Shown piece by piece: positions 24,442 through 36,840 of a stretch of DNA of 64,000 nt (positions are counted from its first letter, which is position 1; each line of letters starts with the position of its first letter). The stretch is from Gossypium raimondii (lineage: Eukaryota; Streptophyta; Magnoliopsida; Malvales; Malvaceae): positions 16,430,001-16,494,000 of the forward strand of contig NC_068569.1 of assembly GCF_025698545.1 (NCBI RefSeq), read 5' to 3'. The notes beneath the pieces were generated by a model. The model made no database searches, was not told the origin of the DNA, and saw only the letters and a program-made list of their open reading frames with translations. Made by a program: the position numbers and the translations under genes.

Positions 24442-27400
24442 TTGGGAATATAGGTTGGTGAAATAGTTTTTCTTCACTTCGCCCTTCTGCCAGACAAAAG
24501 GTATCGTACAGGGAATGCTACCGAAAACAAGAAAAGAATGGGAGCTGTCAATCTACCGCAGCTTTCTCAGGCTCTTCGTCTCTTCGATCTCTCTGCATTT
24601 TCTTCACCAATTTTACACTTTGTACTAAGCTGAAGCTTACTGGTGAAGAACAATTGTTTAGGAGATTGGGTCGTGTCGCTAACAAACCACCCCTGTTTAC
24701 AATTAAGTGGGTGATTTTGTTGCTTCTGTTTAATGGTTCTAATTGAAGTTAAAAAAATGCTTTCTGCAAATGTAGAATATCTAAGCATAAGAATTTGTCA
24801 AATGAAGTTGACTCTTTAACCTCATGTTACTGGTGGATTTTGACTTGTTTGTTATCAATTTAATTCATGTTGTTTTTGTTGTTTATTTCCTCTATAAGTG
24901 ATAACTAGATAGCAGGACCATAGATTTATAATGGTTCATGACTTCCTTGTAACTGCATGTTTTAAGAAAAATGTTTGGACTTTAAGCCGTCCTCTACCTG
25001 CAACTACTTGTGAACAAAATTGGATTTTGAAAACAGTAAGGGCCTTTTTGTTTTCTTGTATAAAGGAGGCTGCAGGTTGGATGTTTGAAGCTTGAACTCT
25101 AGATTGCTAGATGTTAGTCTACCAACTCTTAATTATATGAATTAAGTAAGAAAAGTCCAGGTTAAGTAAACAAGTCAGGTTAAGTAAACAAGTTTCGTTA
25201 ACTTGTTTAGTTACAAATAGTAATCTCAGTATTGCTAAAAATCAAAACAGAACAAAACTAAACAAAACAACTTAGAGGACGTACATAGCCTAGAGGTATC
25301 AATAATTGGTAGATTGTATTTGTTTGCTTTTTTTTCTCTCTTTTGTGAAGTACTTCCATGTCCAATGCTAGAATGGCGACATCCATTTTTGTGTAAACTT
25401 TTTCATTGAGTTATCAATTATGGCTTGTATGGTGTAAATTTCAATAATCTCATTGCTGATCCATTGTTTAAAACTGATCTCCTGCAAAGAATGTAATAAA
25501 AATCTTCTGTTAGTCCAGGAAATCATGCAGCATTGGTTGGAAACTAGGAATGTAAGGGTAGCGGTCAGCTGATTAGGTTTGTGAAAACCACACAAGATTT
25601 GACATTGATCACTGCTGCTGTTGATAATATCTGCACGTTTTCACCAGGGAAAAAATGTCTAGTTGGTTTTATAATTAGAATGATCAAGAATTGAACTTCT
25701 CACATATGATCTAGGTTTCATATAAAGCTCCTCAAATGGTCTTAAAGAAAGAAACAAGAAAGGACAGTGAAAAAGGAGGAGTAAAATATGGTTTGTTTAA
25801 CAATTTGCATTTATAGTAATAAACTATCCCTTTCTGTTGCCCCATACCATATCTATTTTTCTCTCTCAAGTCTCTTACACCCTACCTTATAATCCTCCAA
25901 ATATATAACAATCTTTAAAAAAATAATATATTCATATAAAATATATATTTATATCAATCATTCATTTTCAAATCTAAATAATATAACCCACAACATAAAC
26001 AAGGACAGTTTTTGTTCTATATTTGTAAGCCCACCTTCTGACTACGTGCTGCATGAGCTTCTCTATGGAATTATTGCAGTGAGAAAAATCGAATATTAAT
26101 ATGCATGCATTGAAGTTTTTCAACGAGTTATGCTCTTTTTCCTTTTGAAGTTTAGGTTTGCATTATAGGTGTTACAAATATCCCGAACAAAGTGGCAAGC
26201 TGTAAGCTTAGGGAGCCATACCAGCAAAAGTCAGTTTAGGTAATCATTTTGGATATATACCAATCCTGCTAAAGTTAGATAATCATTGATATTTCTTATT
26301 CTCTTCAACTTTTATTAATTCTATGCCTAGGTAATCAAGAAAAATTCAACAATTGTTATCAAAATAGCGTATATATGTGCAATAGAATATTGTCTTGATA
26401 AAGACAACCAATTTTGGAATCCATATCTTCTTTTTTTTCCTTGTAACTTGCAGAACGTGCAATTTGTTGTTTACTTTATTAATCTTGAGGCAATTGGGAC
26501 CTACAATGAGACATTCATTCACCTTGTCCATCACTCTATTGACATTTCAAGTATAGCACATGGCTGCGTACTAATAATTCTAAGTGACGACACCCAAAAA
26601 CTCTTATCAAGCTATATTTATCATTTTCATGCGCCTTAAACTGGCCTATTTCAAACTTTCCATTTTAGATTTCCACTAATTAAGCTTGTTTAGCAAGAGA
26701 TATACACAGTAGGTCATGTATGGATAAGGCTTGACAGACAAGTGATAGCTGGAGCTAGAGTGTCTGAGGTAGACTCCTCTCTTGTTTTTACATTAACTTC
26801 AATTCCCTCGCAAATTGAAAACGTTACCAACACTTGTATACCGGTTGAACTTCCACACATAAAATATATAGGATTCGAAATTCTTCTTTAAGACCATGTC
26901 CTCACATCGATGAGTCCTCGGTGACACATCCTTAGTACCTTTCTAATTCACCTTGATACCAATAAATATTTATATATACTAGTACCAGCAACAATCCTAT
27001 TATTATTTCTTTATAGCTAATTAACATTGGATTCATTTGTTGAGTTTGACTTACTGTTATTTGATCACCCTTTTCCGCTATTATTTTATAATATCCAATT
27101 TGCAGGTAAACAGGTTGAAAGGAGCTGCCATAATTTTGGGTTTAAAGGTTTGTCAAAGCACACCATGTGGTTGAGAAAATGCTAGACTTACTTAAACCTC
27201 AAGACCTGCAAAAGATGTATAGAAGCGCTATTAGTGCGGCCCCATCTTCAGATGTCACTTCAGTCCTGGGCCTTCTGTTCCAGCTTGCTATGTAAATAAA
27301 TAAAACATGCCATTGCTCTGTTTGTCTTAACCTTAGCCTACCCACGACTGCAACTGCCAATCCAAGACGTCGTTGTTGATGTCACATTAGGTTGAGTTGA

Positions 27401-28450
27401 AGTTAGTGACTGACACAAGAGCTATTTTAAATAAATTGAGTTGGATCTATTTAACATAAGAAAAAAAAGTTATACATGTAAAAGGGATAGGGACAAGGTT
27501 TGTCTAGGAAATAAATCGGAACTAATATGAACAGAAAAGTTGAATCAACAAAATAATAGGATTCCTAACATTTTTTTTAATCCTTTTGACCTTAATTTTT
27601 TTTAAAATTTGATTTTGGATTTTAACCTTAATTTTTATGTATTTTTTAACTTACGAAGTACACACATGTTGCTATGTTAGTACCGTTAAAATTTTAACAA
27701 ATTAATCAATTAATTTGACTTGATTTTGAATGATGAAAATTAAAAGATAATAAAAATAATTAAGATCAAAGTGAAAAAAGATAGATATACGAGATGAAAT
27801 TAGAAAAAGAAAAAAGAAAATGTAAGAGTGAATGTAGAGTTTATTAGTGTTTTATATTTAGAAATTCTAACATAATTGAAGGTGGAATTATGGTATATTG
27901 ATCTCTTTTAGATAGGTTTTTATAAAAATCGCAACATTGATATCAATCTATTAATATATGACTGTAATTTCTTTTATACATGGGTACTAAATCAATGAGG
28001 TTTTATAAAAATAGTATAGATATTTCTTTCCTTCTGCATGCTCCGCCCGTTTCGCCGTTTTGTAAGGAGCTGCAAAATTGACATAGACTTCGTCCCTTTG
28101 TGAGATCTACCTTAATACACCTACGCTACGCGTCGTTTTGTTTAACCGTCTGCCAACCCTCTCTAGCTCGGCGACTTCATTTAAAAAGAGGAAAAAAAAA
28201 AAGGGAATGGGTAAACGTGTGGCCCACGAATATATCTCGTTGTGGGCCAAAGTCCGGAAAAATTTTATTTTCTTATATATATCTTTTGATTCTTATCCGA
28301 CGGTTCAAAAATACCCCGCAGCCCGTGGCTAGGAGCATAAATTTAAAACGACACAAAGCCTTAAAAACGGCTCCGTTTCCGCCACGTCAGATATTAGAAA
28401 AAATGAAAAAAAAAGGGAAAATCAAGAAAGAAAGCCGCTTCAATTCCGCA
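24442..28450. other. Long gene-poor interval
   Basis: Four kilobases with no gene I can assemble. A short open stretch from ATG 24539 stops after about 30 codons and could be a relict or noncoding transcript start. Exon-like patches occur at 26713-26765 and 27107-27294 (described separately). 25860-26000 and 27540-27980 are simple AT-rich DNA. The last several hundred bases should hold the promoter of the PP2C gene. Confidence 0.4.
26713..27294 (+). pseudogene. Exon-like remnants, unrecognised
   Basis: Two segments read like coding exons with splice-type borders. 26713-26765 gives HVWIRLDRQVIAGARVSE before a GT, and 27107-27147 continues in phase with VNRLKGAAIILGLK after a TTTGCAG acceptor. 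A third stretch, about 27165-27294, encodes EKMLDLLKPQDLQKMYRSA and ends in TAA after QLAM, but it joins the second only with a one-base shift. I cannot name a family. It could be a dying gene or the 3' end of a gene whose earlier exons I failed to find. Confidence 0.25.
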
Positions 28451-28860
28451 TCGTTAAAGGGAGCGTTGTTCATTTTTTTTTCCTGCTGTTTTCATTTCTC
28501 TCTCTCTCTCGCTCGCTCGCTCCAAAGAGTTGGTTCTTTTCCAATCGAGAAAGAATGGAAAATTTGAAGGACGCCGGGATCCGTATCTCTCGATCGCAGC
28601 GACTAATGCAATTCGCCGCGTCTTCTTCATAGTCTCTTCGCGCCTAATCTCCCCCCGTCCTCTGCTATCCACGGATTTCTCTTCTTCATCATTCCCTTCT
28701 TTTCACACTGTAATTTTATTTTTCCCTTTTATATATATTTTCCATCTTCTTATCTGCATTTCTCTTTTACGAATCGAGATTCCTTCTCTTTTTTTCTTTT
28801 GCGGTTAACAGATTTATAGAATCTTTTTATAATGTGTTTTTTTTTTGGTCTACATTGACT

Positions 28861-28883
28861 CTCTCTCTCTCTCTCTCTCTCGT
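28861..28883. repeat. (CT)n microsatellite
   Basis: About eleven CT dinucleotides in the presumed leader or first intron of the PP2C gene. Confidence 0.9.
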
Positions 28884-29081
28884 TTTTGATGTAAAATCTG
28901 ATCGTTTAAATTTTATGTTAATCATATTTTCTGTTGTTTTGTTGAAGATCTCGATTTTTATCCCAGTCATTGCCGTGTGTATATGTAAAAGATGATCATT
29001 GATCGATTCATTTTTCTTTTATTCCTTTGTGATGAGATTTGATCATTGAAGCCTTCGTTGTGTGCCTTTCAGGCTTTTATA

Positions 29082-29102
29082 ATGGAATTCATGGAGAATT
29101 AG
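29082..29102 (+). promoter_or_regulatory. Short upstream ORF before the PP2C start
   Basis: A six-codon reading frame (MEFMEN, then stop) directly after an acceptor-like tttcag at 29067-29072 and 67 bases before the main ATG. If the leader is spliced at that acceptor, ribosomes would meet this frame first. Confidence 0.4.
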
Positions 29103-29169
29103 AGGCATTGCATTAGGAGGACGACTTTTAGCTACTGGTGTGGTTTTTGGATTTGGAAATATTTTAACA

Positions 29170-32100
29170 ATGTCCTCGAAAGGTGAACATCAAACAGTGC
29201 CGCTGTCGGTTTTACTAAAACGAGAATCGGAAAGCGAAAAGATCGAAAATCCGGAGATTTTACACGGACAAGCGAGCCAGAGCAAGAAAGGTGAAGACTT
29301 TACGTTGCTTAAAACTGAATGCCAAAGAGCAATGGGAGATGGCGTCGCCACATTCTCAGTTTTCGGGGTATGAATTTTCCGTCTCTTATACTAGCTATTT
29401 AAACGGTAACCACATTCTAAATGCTCGAGCAAAATCGCCAAACTTTACCATAAAACCTTTTTATTTGCGTCTCTAGCATATAAATGTTTAAAAGTTTTGG
29501 TCTGTTAGGTATTTTGGTGTTATAATCTGTACAATTTGTTTTGTTCTGCGAAATCTTTTTGCTTTAGGAAATCCTTGGGAAGAGGCTTTTTAAAGTGATG
29601 CAGCCTCGATCTTCTTTATTTTTCTACTTTTTCTCTTTATGTAGGTTGGCTTGCTAAATCCTTTCTTTTCTTATAGCTCTTTGATGGACACAACGGGTCT
29701 GCTGCTGCTATTTACACTAAAGAGAATCTCCTTAATAATATCCTAAGTGCTATTCCTGCGGATCTTAATAGAGATGAATGGGTTGCTGCGCTGCCGAGGG
29801 CTCTGGTTGCAGGCTTTGTCAAAACAGATAAAGATTTTCAAGCGAAAGGTATGAGTTGTTTTCTTTGCGTAAACATATCCGAGTATATGTTTTATGGGAT
29901 AACCTTTGGACAGAAAGGGAGTAGTTTGCCAGACAAAATTCTAGTTTTATTAGATTTGCACACTTACTTCAGGAGTGGTTGATACTATCACGCAAATTAT
30001 ATCCTATTTCACCACTAACAATTTAATTTTCTCCCTATCATTTTATTATTATTTTTGGTGCTGCTTTATCATTAAGATTCTCCATGGAGAAGACTGTGTT
30101 TATATAGAGGAAGAGTTGCAGTTTGGAAGTTTTACTGATTACTTAGGATGTAACTGGGGCGACTGTTTGGTTATGTGCTATATTATGTATGCTTTCTCTT
30201 GTATGAAAAAAATGCAGAAAACAGATTTGTAGATGTTTATTTATAGATCAGCTTGTCCCATATTTGTATGATCTTATTACAGTAGATCTTTAATTTATGA
30301 CTATTTCCCCTCTATTTAGTTAAGATGATTTTACTTAAGCATATAAATTTATGTACTTAAGTATGTAATTTCTTTCACCCATTGAGTGGGAGAAGAGAAA
30401 CGTGTAATCAAGTAGTTTTTTTTCCTTTTAATTTTTAAAATTTGGGTGATAGCTTCTTGGGTTTTCTCTTGCATGTTTAGTAATTTATATGCATGTTATG
30501 TTTTTGTTTCCAGCAAAAACATCGGGAACTACTGTGACCTTTGTGATAATAGATGGATGGGTTGTAACAGTTGCATCTGTTGGTGATTCTCGTTGTATAT
30601 TTGAATCGGGTGAAGGTGGAATATATTACTTGTCAGCTGATCATAGGCTTGAATGCAATGAAGAGGAGTAAGTTATCAACATAGTGTTTACCGGATTTTT
30701 GAAGTTTCCCCTACATACCGATGTCATAGTTTCTGTTTTCATCTTGTTAGGAGGGAGCGGATCACTTCAAGTGGTGGTGAGGTTGGTCGGTTAAATACTG
30801 GTGGTGGTACACAGGTATCTTCTCTTCCATTACAATTATGCATCTTGATGTTTTTGAGTGTTGTAACAACAATCTTGCTAGATTCTTATCCATTTATTTC
30901 CATCAGTGAAACTTAACACCCTCAATATATAAATTCGGGTGAATGATTGTGCTAACAAATACTTGGAAATACAATGTAGAAGCTAGTTTCAGGCTTCAGT
31001 TGGCTTCATGGAAAAATTGTACCAAAAGAACTTATATGATAATTGATGTGAATTAGAGGATTCCTTAGTAAAACTGGCTAATTGTAGCTGTAACAAATGT
31101 AATTGGCAACATTTTTTCCCCATATCTGTCTCGTTTTGATGCAGGCTTAAAAACATGATATTGATATGCTGATAAATTGGTTCTTCGTAGAGTATTTCAG
31201 TATCTGCAGTCAAGTACAAAACCTTATTTGAATAATTGTATGGATCGAAGTGGGCAACTTAATGGTAACATTGTTTTGTAGATTGGTCCTTTGAGATGTT
31301 GGCCCGGAGGCTTGTGTCTGTCACGTTCTATTGGTGATATGGATGTTGGGGAGTACATTGTTCCTGTTCCATATGTAAAACAAGTAAAGGTTTGTATTTC
31401 ATGGTCTAACTGAATATCGTTTGATATCTGTAATTAGCCTGTCTGCAATTTTTATTGAACTTCTGTGCTCAAATAGTGTTTTCTGTACATTTCCTTTCAG
31501 AGCACCTTGTTAAATTAATTGTTAAATTAACTAGTCCTTATGGATAAGGACCTTGTTATATACTTGGCTAGAAATGGACATCATTGAACTTAGGACAAAT
31601 ATCTTCTCTGAACTCATGATACCTTAAGCCTGAAGGACGTAGTTGAGCCATTAATTTCATATCGTCATGTGTTCTATACTTGCACATTGAAGTGCTTTGG
31701 CCTTCACTTTTTTTTTTTACTTCTCATTCAAAAGGTGCTAGCTGTTTCACCATCCTAGCTCCCTAATACCCATCTCCTCAATTAGAAAATCTTCTCAATT
31801 GTTATTGTTATTAGTAGTTTATTTTTACCTACTTGTTTATTTTCTGCAGTTGTCTACAGCTGGTGGTCGGTTAATCATCTCTAGTGATGGTGTTTGGGAT
31901 GTGTTATCAGCTGAAGTAGCTCTAGATTGCTGTCGAGGGATGTCACCAGATGCTGCAGCTGCACAGATTGTGAAAGTATGCTCCTCAATTACTTTTGTCT
32001 AAAAATTTGACTTGTCCAAGGGCTAAGCTTCCCATGCACCTTGGTAAACCTGACCTGATTTGAATTGGGCCTTCTTAAAGCTTGGACAATGTTCTTTTTA

Positions 32101-33159
32101 AAGCTTGGGCTTGGCCTGGGATTTTTTATTAATAAAATATTTTAAAATAATTTTAATTGTAAATTTATTTTAAAAATGATAAACCAAAATCTTACTTGTG
32201 GCTTGATGGGTTGGGCTGGTCCTTGTGCAAGGATTTTAGATGTCCATGCAAGTCCAACCCATGCACACATCTAGTCTACATTATGCTCCCGGGAGCACTA
32301 TTCCCACCTCTTTTTCCTTTTGGCCAATTCGCTATGCCCTTCTGGCTTTGCGATATGTTAGTGACCGCTGCCTTTCTTCATTGCTTCTGACTCCTTGGTC
32401 TGACAAGCAGGAAGCTGTACATACAAAGGGTCTTCGAGATGATACAACCTGCATTGTTGTTGATATCTTACCACTAGAGAAGCCATCTGCTCCTTTGCCA
32501 CCACCAAAGAAGGCTGTAAAAGGTAAGTTGAAGGCCATGTTTCGCAAGAAGCATTCTGAGGCATCTTCTCAGTCTGATAAAGAATACATGGAGCCAGATG
32601 TGGTGGAAGAACTATTTGAGGAGGGATCTGCTATGCTTTCAGAAAGGTTTGTGCTTTTGATAATAATTTATTCATTTAAACATGAAGTTTTTACTTCAAG
32701 TGTCAGATTAACATCTGGCTTGCACGTGCTTCTATTCTTTCTATCAGCTGTGTGGGTCATAGCTTGCTATGAATGAGGAGACGAAAAAGTAGTTTGTAGT
32801 TTTATCTTATTAGGAACCGTTCTGTTGAATGCAGGTTTGCTACAAAATATCCACTGTGCAACATGTTTAAGCTGTTCACATGTGCAGTCTGTCAATTAGA
32901 GATGAAACCTGGAGAGGGTATTTCAATTCATGCTGGGACATCTAATTCAGTAAAGTTGCGTCCATGGGATGGTCCTTTCCTTTGCTCTACTTGCCAGGAG
33001 AAGAAAGAAGCCATGGAAGGGAAAAGACCATCAGGAAGTAATAACAAAGCTCTCCTATATCTTCTCCCCCCTTTGCAAATTTATGGTACTAAAAGATCCT
33101 TGAATATCCTTTTCTTGTTTTCTCTGTTTTCAGGTAGACATGGTAGTGACAGCGATTAG
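29170..33159 (+). CDS. Protein phosphatase 2C (PP2C12/PP2C15 type)
   Basis: Exons 29170-29367, 29677-29848, 30514-30667, 30751-30814, 31282-31389, 31850-31975, 32411-32646, 32835-33037, 33134-33159; 428 aa, all phases consistent. A metal-dependent Ser/Thr phosphatase with the canonical metal-binding motifs: GEDF (41-44), DGHNG (69-73), GDSR (147-150), SSDGVWD (243-249) and RDDTTC (283-288). It closely matches the Arabidopsis At1g47380/At1g68410 pair as I remember them, including total length. After the catalytic core a linker rich in lysine and proline leads to a C-terminal domain with two CxxC pairs (369/372 and 403/406), possibly a zinc-binding knob particular to this clade. Substrates are not known to me. 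The start ATG at 29170 matches the family's MS-KGEH start. Intron 6 contains a probable degraded repeat at 32010-32260. Confidence 0.92.
32010..32260. repeat. Degraded MITE-like sequence in PP2C intron 6
   Basis: Ends of the segment show partly inverted words (ccaagggctaagc / gcttgatgggttgggc, tgcaccttgg / ccttgtgcaagg) around an AT-rich core of the kind seen in the MITE at 23706. Too diverged to define borders or a duplication. Confidence 0.3.
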
Positions 33160-35700
33160 CTAGACCCCCCAAATTACTGCAGCATTTTATGGGCGCTAAC
33201 AATTGTTTCAGAGGTGGTCGTAAATGGGAAAGATATCACAATCATATACTATAGTAATTTCCTTCAATTTCTTATTGGGGGGTCATGGAGCATTCTGGTC
33301 CACTTTCAACTGAGGGTTCATTTCCATCTATACTCAAGCCAGAAGAACAAAGTTCAGATATGTGTTTAGATTTTTGTTTTCTGGGTTCCAAGTAAGAAGA
33401 CTTGTGTTTAAGTCGAGTGAAAATGGAAAAAGAAAAAAAATTAAAAAAAGAGAGAAGATATGCTTCATAGGTAATTCCATTTTTCCATCGATGTCCATCC
33501 CATTGTATACCAGTCGCTCCAGTTCATAAAACTAACATTAAATGATAGTGGGATTGAAGTGTAATGCTTATAATATATAGGGAATTTGTCAGAAGTTAGG
33601 AAAAGCTTTGCATGATTAGTTTGCTGAATGAAATTTGTTCATGTTGTTATTTGTTCCTTCCTTCGACAAGTGGGAAGTTAAATCTTTGGAATGGAAATTT
33701 TTATTAATTCTATTATTTCTTAAGAAATGTAATGCAATGCATTCTATTATTTATTTGTTTCAATATTATTTTCTACTGTTTTGATAAATTCATTTTAATC
33801 AGCTCTGCCTGTGGTTGGTTGATCTTTTAGCCGTAAATACACGTATGCTTGGTCTGTGTATATGGCTTTGATCTTTTATGATAACGGTACCTAATAGCTG
33901 GATCCTGCCTTGTCTGAGGATAGATATGTCGAAAACTGGAATTGTTCGTGTATACCAGTTGGGGCCAGCTTTGCTGTAGGGGCGAGTAGAAGAAAATGCT
34001 TGGCTGGAGGGTGTTTGGCTTTAGTCAACATACATGTGAAACTCGCTTTCAAGTTCCTTAGATGGGCAAGTTTCCTACATCTTCCCTCATTATTCACGGT
34101 ATTAGAGATCAAAAACTAAATATAAGCAATGGAATTTTCTAACATGAGATATATAATGAGATATATAACATTTCTTAGAAGGTAGAGAGTGGGGGATTGT
34201 TGGGTTTTCTTGTCCTTAGTTAACTATTAGAGAAAGTGTGGAAGGTATTGAGTGGACAGAGGCAAAGGCAGAAAAAGAACCGACCCAAGGAATAAAGATA
34301 AAGGATCTTAATTATATGGGTTTTGAACGTGAAATATTTGTTTTATGCCCTGTTTTGTTCACAACCTTCCCTTCTTATCTTTATAGAAATCGAATAAGAT
34401 TATTATTTTTTTGAGTGGCTCAAGTGGCAAAGATGAGTCTGTCAGTCCAAAATAATGCCTCCATGATTAAGATGTTGACCTTAACTAAATGAACAAAAAT
34501 TCCCTCATGGGCTACTGATCTTGGAAGGACCATCTTTGTACACGTGCGTCTGGGTCTACAACCATCTCACCTAACTGTGGAAGTCTCTGTGTGTAATCGG
34601 ACGCTTCAAACTAGCTGTCACGAGACCAAGCGCAGACATATCTGCACATGGTTTTCCTTTCTTCTTAAATTGACTGATGAATGAAACTTTTGCCCCCAAC
34701 AAAGCCTGCTTTGCTTTGCAATTAAGCCTCAAGTCTTTCACCGTAGACTTAATGATCATCTAACGTTTAATGGTGGGGTAGTCATCTCTGCACCTACAAT
34801 TTAAACCATTTGCATTTATACGGATCTAGGCCGTACTCTCTTTCTAAATTCTTAAAACAAATTAATTTAATTTTCAACTGCACAACATGTTTATTATGAT
34901 GGATCACGACGCTATTCTCATCTCTTTTTCAATAAACCCAAAATAATAATTATCAAAATCAGCTTACAACTATTGAAAGTGGCATGTCAAATCGTGTCCT
35001 TTCAAAGAGAAATTTTGTATAAATGCATTTGAATTTATTAAGAAAATGTGTATGTTGAAGTTGAACCATGCAAGTATTAAATATGAACCCTCAGCTCAGA
35101 CCTCTTGATGACATCATTTCCAAGTCAAGGTGACAGATGAGCGTTGTTGAAACCTCGTTTTACACGCACAAAAAACAACAATATAGTAGAAAGAAATCTT
35201 AAGAAACATACTACTACTCTTTTTTTTCTCCCCACGGTTAACTTGCGTGCAAAAAGAGAGGATAGGTTATTCCCGTAAAAATGAAAGGATGATAGTGTCT
35301 GGTTATTATATTCAAATCTCAACTTTCTAAGATTCTTCTTGGAATGAATGCACATCTTTCTGTGTGTACTGTGTAGTCTCAAGATGATCCACTTTAAACA
35401 TTTTTTCTTTTTTCCCTCGCCATTCTTATTGGCAGAACAACTCACATATAGAGAATAAAGTTTTTTAAGTTCTTTTTTTGCTTTGCCATACCATCTGCCT
35501 GTTGTGGGCAAATTTGGATGTTTGTGATCTAAATTTCTTTGTTGGATTTGGCAAGGACCCACCAACCTTTTTTGATTCATAATCTGCTAATTGTATCATC
35601 TCATCTCCATAGTGCACCAATGGCCACCGCACCACCACCCTTTCTATCTATTGAAGAATAATACATAAAAAAGTAACCAAATATATGTCCCATTTATACA
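33160..35700. other. Intergenic interval, PP2C to BKI1
   Basis: Starts with the presumed PP2C 3' UTR (to about 33600). Near 34412 the phrase tggctcaagtggcaaag resembles a polymerase III A box, but no B box follows, so I do not call a SINE. The open frames at 33891-34119 and 35125-35580 lack coding character. The distal part should contain the BKI1 promoter. Confidence 0.4.
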
Positions 35701-35701
35701 C

Positions 35702-35779
35702 CTCTCTCTCTCTCTCCCCTCCACCCATTGCCTCCTAATCTCTTTATCCCCCCCCCGCACACACTCTCTCTCTCTCTCA

Positions 35780-35812
<33 letters not shown>
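35702..35812. repeat. (CT)n and (AC)n microsatellites in BKI1 leader
   Basis: CT runs at 35702-35716 and 35764-35778 and an AC run of about fifteen units at 35783-35812, ending about 80 bases before the BKI1 ATG. They probably lie in the 5' UTR or core promoter. Confidence 0.85.
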
Positions 35813-35817
<5 letters not shown>

Positions 35818-35892
35818 CAAACCATCCCAAGGGAGAAATAGTTCATTTCATTTCAGATAACCAGATATCGTGGAGGTAGCTTAATTACAATC

Positions 35893-36840
35893 ATGAATGG
35901 TTACCAGCAGCAAAAAACCACGGAGCAAGTCGTAGACAGAAAGCATGGAGAAGGCAAGTTAAAACAAGAACCAAAAGAAGGGTCAGCAGATAAGCAATCT
36001 CCTCCTGCTTCACCTCCTTCAGCAGCTTCCTCTCCTTCCCATGAATTCTCCTTCACAGTTGTCTCTCTCCACTCTTCGTCTAACAGTGTCCCTGGTAAAA
36101 CCAAAACCCCACCTTCAATGGCCATCGATTTGTCTCCTGCGGATGACATTTTCTTTCATGGTCATTTGCTCCCTCTCCACCTCCTTTCCCACCTTCCAGT
36201 CTCTCCACGTTGCTCTACAAATTCATTGGATGGCTTCAACGGTCCCATAACAGATGAACCAAAACCTGATAAACCCAACACCGGTTGCAAAAGCAAAAGC
36301 GACAGCAATATCAAAAGCAGCAACAAGAACCATGGCAAAGTCGGGAATCGTCCTCAAAGCTACAACATCGAAGCCAACGGAAGGCCAAAGTCCAAGTCTT
36401 TCACGTTATTCCGGTTAACAAGGTGGCACCACAAAGGGCGTGGCGTTAGAGAAACAGAAGAGAAAGAGAAGCACAAGACAAAGATGAGATTCGACTTGAG
36501 ACATGTTTTGAAGAGGTACGTGAGGATGGTTCGGCCATTGTTGTTTTTCAGAGGAAGGAGAGATAACTGGCATCTCCAGAGGCAATCTCACTCGTTTTCA
36601 GGCAATTTAAGTTGGAAGAACAAAGAGAAAGAGTTGAGAGCAAGGAAAGGAAGAGGAGAGTATTATTCAGCTCCGGCTTCAATGAGGACATCGCCTACAA
36701 ACAGTGGTCTTCTTGTTGCAACCACAGGTTTCCCTTCTTCAACCAGTGACAGCACCATGGAAGAGTTGCAGGCTGCAATTCAAGCTGCAATTGCTCATTG
36801 CAAGAATTCCATTCAAGGGGAAGACAAATTTAAATGCTAG
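35893..36840 (+). CDS. BKI1: BRI1 kinase inhibitor 1 (BKI1)
   Basis: Single exon, 315 aa. BKI1 is a plasma-membrane-associated negative regulator of brassinosteroid signalling: it binds the BRI1 kinase domain, and on hormone perception is phosphorylated and released to the cytosol. The signature segment SPADDIFFHGHLLPLHLL lies at residues 81-98. Lys/Arg-rich stretches at 164-182 and 186-222 would give the membrane association. In the latter, Tyr209 (KRYVRM) corresponds to the tyrosine phosphorylated in Arabidopsis BKI1. The segment SAPASMRTSPTNSG is at 259-272, and the C-terminal BRI1-interacting motif, DSTMEELQAAIQAAIAHCKN, at 286-305. Domain order and length match the Arabidopsis protein. 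The related MAKR proteins lack this full combination. The first in-frame ATG was chosen; the leader has CT/AC repeats. Confidence 0.93.
   Translation: MNGYQQQKTTEQVVDRKHGEGKLKQEPKEGSADKQSPPASPPSAASSPSHEFSFTVVSLHSSSNSVPGKTKTPPSMAIDLSPADDIFFHGHLLPLHLLSHLPVSPRCSTNSLDGFNGPITDEPKPDKPNTGCKSKSDSNIKSSNKNHGKVGNRPQSYNIEANGRPKSKSFTLFRLTRWHHKGRGVRETEEKEKHKTKMRFDLRHVLKRYVRMVRPLLFFRGRRDNWHLQRQSHSFSGNLSWKNKEKELRARKGRGEYYSAPASMRTSPTNSGLLVATTGFPSSTSDSTMEELQAAIQAAIAHCKNSIQGEDKFKC

Noticed and set aside
28100..28808. Overlapping frames of 60-155 codons upstream of PP2C
   Set aside because: They overlap on both strands in a CT- and A-rich leader/promoter region, with low-complexity peptides.
34408..34480. A-box-like tggctcaagtggcaaag suggesting a SINE or tRNA
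   Set aside because: No B box at the right distance and no cloverleaf pairing.
35125..35580. 151-codon minus-strand frame upstream of BKI1
   Set aside because: The peptide is basic and low-complexity from AT-rich DNA, without a known domain; position suggests BKI1 promoter.
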